A DNA stretch of 34,419 bases from Paramacrobiotus richtersi. Lineage: Eukaryota > Tardigrada > Eutardigrada > Parachela > Macrobiotidae. Each line of letters begins with the position of its first letter. Positions within the stretch are counted from its first letter, which is position 1. Of the stretch, positions 32,501 through 34,419 are shown piece after piece. The stretch is taken from positions 1-34,419 of the forward strand of contig JAQGAU010000211.1 in the NCBI GenBank assembly GCA_034698045.1. Direction: 5' to 3'. The position numbers and the translations under genes were made by a program. The notes under the pieces are model-generated. The model was not told where the DNA came from. It made no database searches and saw nothing but the letters and a program-made list of their open reading frames with translations.

Positions 32501-34419
32501 GGGCGAAAGGTAACGCGTAATTTATTGCTCTTTTATGGCGGTCAGTGGGAGAAAAAATGGAGCACTTTTTCCGACTGGTGTACATGTATTATTACATAGA
32601 TTTAGAAAAAGGTGTAGTGGTTTTAGCTGCATCACTGGAAACAACTCTGCAGTTAGGATTCATCGAGAAAGCAGTAAATTTAAACAAAAACGTTTTGATT
32701 TGCTGTATCTTTATTAGAGACGGACATTTTTTATAAATCGTTAACTTTGTAATAATTAAATGGTCCTATTGCTTAGTACTGCTTACTGTCAACGCATTCT
32801 CCGCGTTCCATGAATCCCGATAAGCTCTTATCTTGTGGAGATCGCCCCTGAATCTCGTTGTTGGCGTTGATCAAACTCTGGCGATCGTCGGCACTCAGTA
32901 CGCACTTTTTGGTGTCCTCATCATAGCGGTACGCTCGGCAGATAAAATTCTCTTCCTGATGACAGTACGCTTCACAGTCTTTAATACCGGTGGTACTCTC
33001 CAGTTCCGTCTCCACCGAAAAAAGGTTTTCCTCCACAGCGCGAAACTCGCAGAGATTTGGCTCTGAAACATATGTTTGATTTTTGAAACACGTACATTAC
33101 TGAAGAAAAAGCGTCCACAAAAAGTTTTCCGCATGAATAAAACCAAAGTGAAGCTCGTTCGCAGTCTCGGCTTTGTTTTATCCGAAGCCACTGCTCTACG
33201 ATTAACGCTACGTTCAACAATTTTAAAAGGAGGCATAGTTGTTATCTTACATGGATAATTCAGGATTTTCGATGTTTCAAGAAGGGTAAGTATCTACGTC
33301 TAGTTTATTTAACATACATATAATCGAGAAAAGCCAGGTTTTGAAAAGATGTTCTATTGAAAGGCTATTTTATTGGTAATCAGGCTACCAAATCCATTTT
33401 TATATGAACATAATTAATTCGATAAACGTAGCCAAGTAAAACGTATGTTTCTTACCAGGTGCGCACTGGTTTTCCAGGTAATCAACCTGGTCCTGAGCCG
33501 GGTGGAAGGCCTGCGGTAGTGTCCGGCGACTTTGACGGCTGAGTCGGCAGTCGGATGTCTGGTAGTGGAACTCCGCTGACCGACAGATGAACGACTGCTC
33601 CTGTAGGCAGGCGCTCATGCAGTCCATCCGGTTGGCCACACTGTGCAGTACCAGATCGTCGTTGTTGACCAGCTCCATTCCAACCACGCGTTCGAATGCC
33701 CATTCTTTTTTGCATTGAAGGCCTATACAGTGGCAACATTGGTAAAACAGTAGAATACGCTTCCTGAACAAACAAGCAACAGGAAGTGCAAATAAAAGTC
33801 AAAAATTAAAGGATGGATTTGTTTGCCTATCAATGAGTATGGGCAGAACTAATTATAAATCTTCTAATGAGTTTTAGTGAGTATCGAAAAGTGCTTTTAA
33901 TGCGTTAAGATAGTATTGACTACATAGTTAAAAAAAGGAGCTTTTAGCATGTTTGGCGCAGAAAGGTTTTTAACGAGCTACAATAGTTTTCGACTTACTT
34001 CCAGATGTTTTTTCTTTTTTTGCGAAGTTTAATTTTATTGTTATACTTTCACAATTTGCTTGAATCTTTATTATAATATTATGACTTTCATTATTCATGC
34101 TCGTCTTGTAAAACAACTTTTATGGAAAAGAAGATTTGTTATAGACGCAATACCCTAAAAGAACGGAAGCAAAAACCACAAGTTATTGCATCTGCATATT
34201 GTAATAATACAACATCGAAATGGTGATTCTGGTGGTTGAAAGTAACGATTATACAAATGTCAGCCATATGCAAGTACTTTTTCCGCAATAACAATCCACG
34301 GCACCACAGCTTGTTATTCTACCACAGATGCACATTCTCTCGGCACTTACCGGGTGCATTGAGACAAATCTTCTCATAGTACGCAAATCCCGCCAAGGCC
34401 GTCAGTTCCGCCCTGGACT
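29552..34419 (-). CDS. PAN + ZP-domain transmembrane protein (NompA/NOAH type), 3' part
   Basis: Ten exons, all with matching phases: >34419-34351, 33722-33456, 33062-32787, 32186-32110, 31896-31798, 31568-31533, 31200-30845, 30362-30212, 30148-29983, 29808-29552, giving 583 visible residues. The order is: end of one PAN/apple domain (YYEKIC), two full PAN domains (about 24-112 and 113-203, with RMDCMSACLQEQSFICRSAEF and CEAYCHQEENFICRAYRY), ZP-N (TCGPNSMTAVLKL, cysteines in QCVV, GECG, IACDY), ZP-C (RNGSGKEVQGAQLGDPL, ISASDLVAMSG, GCPVEP, FCLDSCPLPDC), a furin site RKRR (454-457), a transmembrane helix (~511-538) and a 45-residue tail. PAN-ZP proteins of this kind (Drosophila NompA, Trynity; nematode NOAH) build apical extracellular matrix and cuticle attachments. 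The first exons and signal peptide lie beyond the window. Introns of 600 nt (32187-32786) and 628 nt (33723-34350) hold no gene. Confidence 0.9.
32381..32399. repeat. perfect palindrome in a ZP intron
   Basis: CTCGCGTTT and AAACGCGAG flank a single C. It sits in a GC-richer patch (about 32300-32520) of an otherwise AT-rich intron between the last PAN exon and the first ZP exon. The patch may be an insertion. It does not fold as a tRNA. Confidence 0.4.

Noticed and set aside
32237-32599. 120-codon plus-strand ORF
   Set aside because: It lies inside a ZP intron whose flanking exons match in phase. The translation is unrecognisable.

Overview
The window is nuclear DNA of an animal with small introns. 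Coding blocks are interrupted by GT-AG introns of roughly 50 to 1,250 nt with GTAAGT-type donors. There are no ribosome-binding sites, operons or other prokaryotic signals, and CpG is not visibly depleted. The gene content is a large MATH-BTB-like family next to a PAN/ZP-domain cuticle-type protein. That points to a moulting invertebrate (Ecdysozoa). A tardigrade or nematode-like genome fits best, but I cannot fix the phylum from sequence alone.

All recognisable genes lie on the minus strand. Positions 1-28540 hold a tandem array of at least nine copies (A to I, left to right) of one two-exon gene family. First-exon start codons lie at 204, 3712, 7803, 11256, 14436, 17856, 21184, 25140 and 28540, so the period is about 3.2-4.1 kb. 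Exon 1 encodes the N-terminal half of a MATH (TRAF-like) domain. Exon 2 encodes the rest of MATH, a degenerate BTB/POZ-like region marked by a CxxC motif, and a variable tail. B, C, D, F and I are full length (325-352 aa). G and H share a deletion that removes the BTB part, leaving MATH-only proteins. E is a pseudogene in which exon 1 and exon 2 were fused by a deletion. A is cut by the window edge, and an orphan BTB half-exon lies at 1062-1412. Two subfamilies are visible: A-C and D-I.

Each copy carries the same upstream block, with two conserved boxes about 200-270 and 350-430 bp before the ATG. The intergenic spacers are also homologous between copies. The spacers left of G, H and I contain broken copies of the last three exons of the neighbouring ZP gene, so ZP 3' sequence was co-amplified with the MATH-BTB unit. 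Local oddities are an AT-rich ~0.83 kb insertion in the D spacer, a 62-nt-arm hairpin in the F intron, a 15-bp coding minisatellite and a GC donor in G, and a ~1 kb block unique to the B/C spacer.

Positions 29552-34419 hold the last ten exons of a PAN + ZP-domain transmembrane protein (NompA / NOAH / Trynity type). It has a furin site, a transmembrane helix and a short cytoplasmic tail; its 5' end lies beyond the window. The biological reading is a birth-and-death array of putative ubiquitin-ligase-adaptor-like proteins expanding outward from the 3' end of an apical extracellular-matrix gene. No functional link between the two gene types is shown by the sequence.
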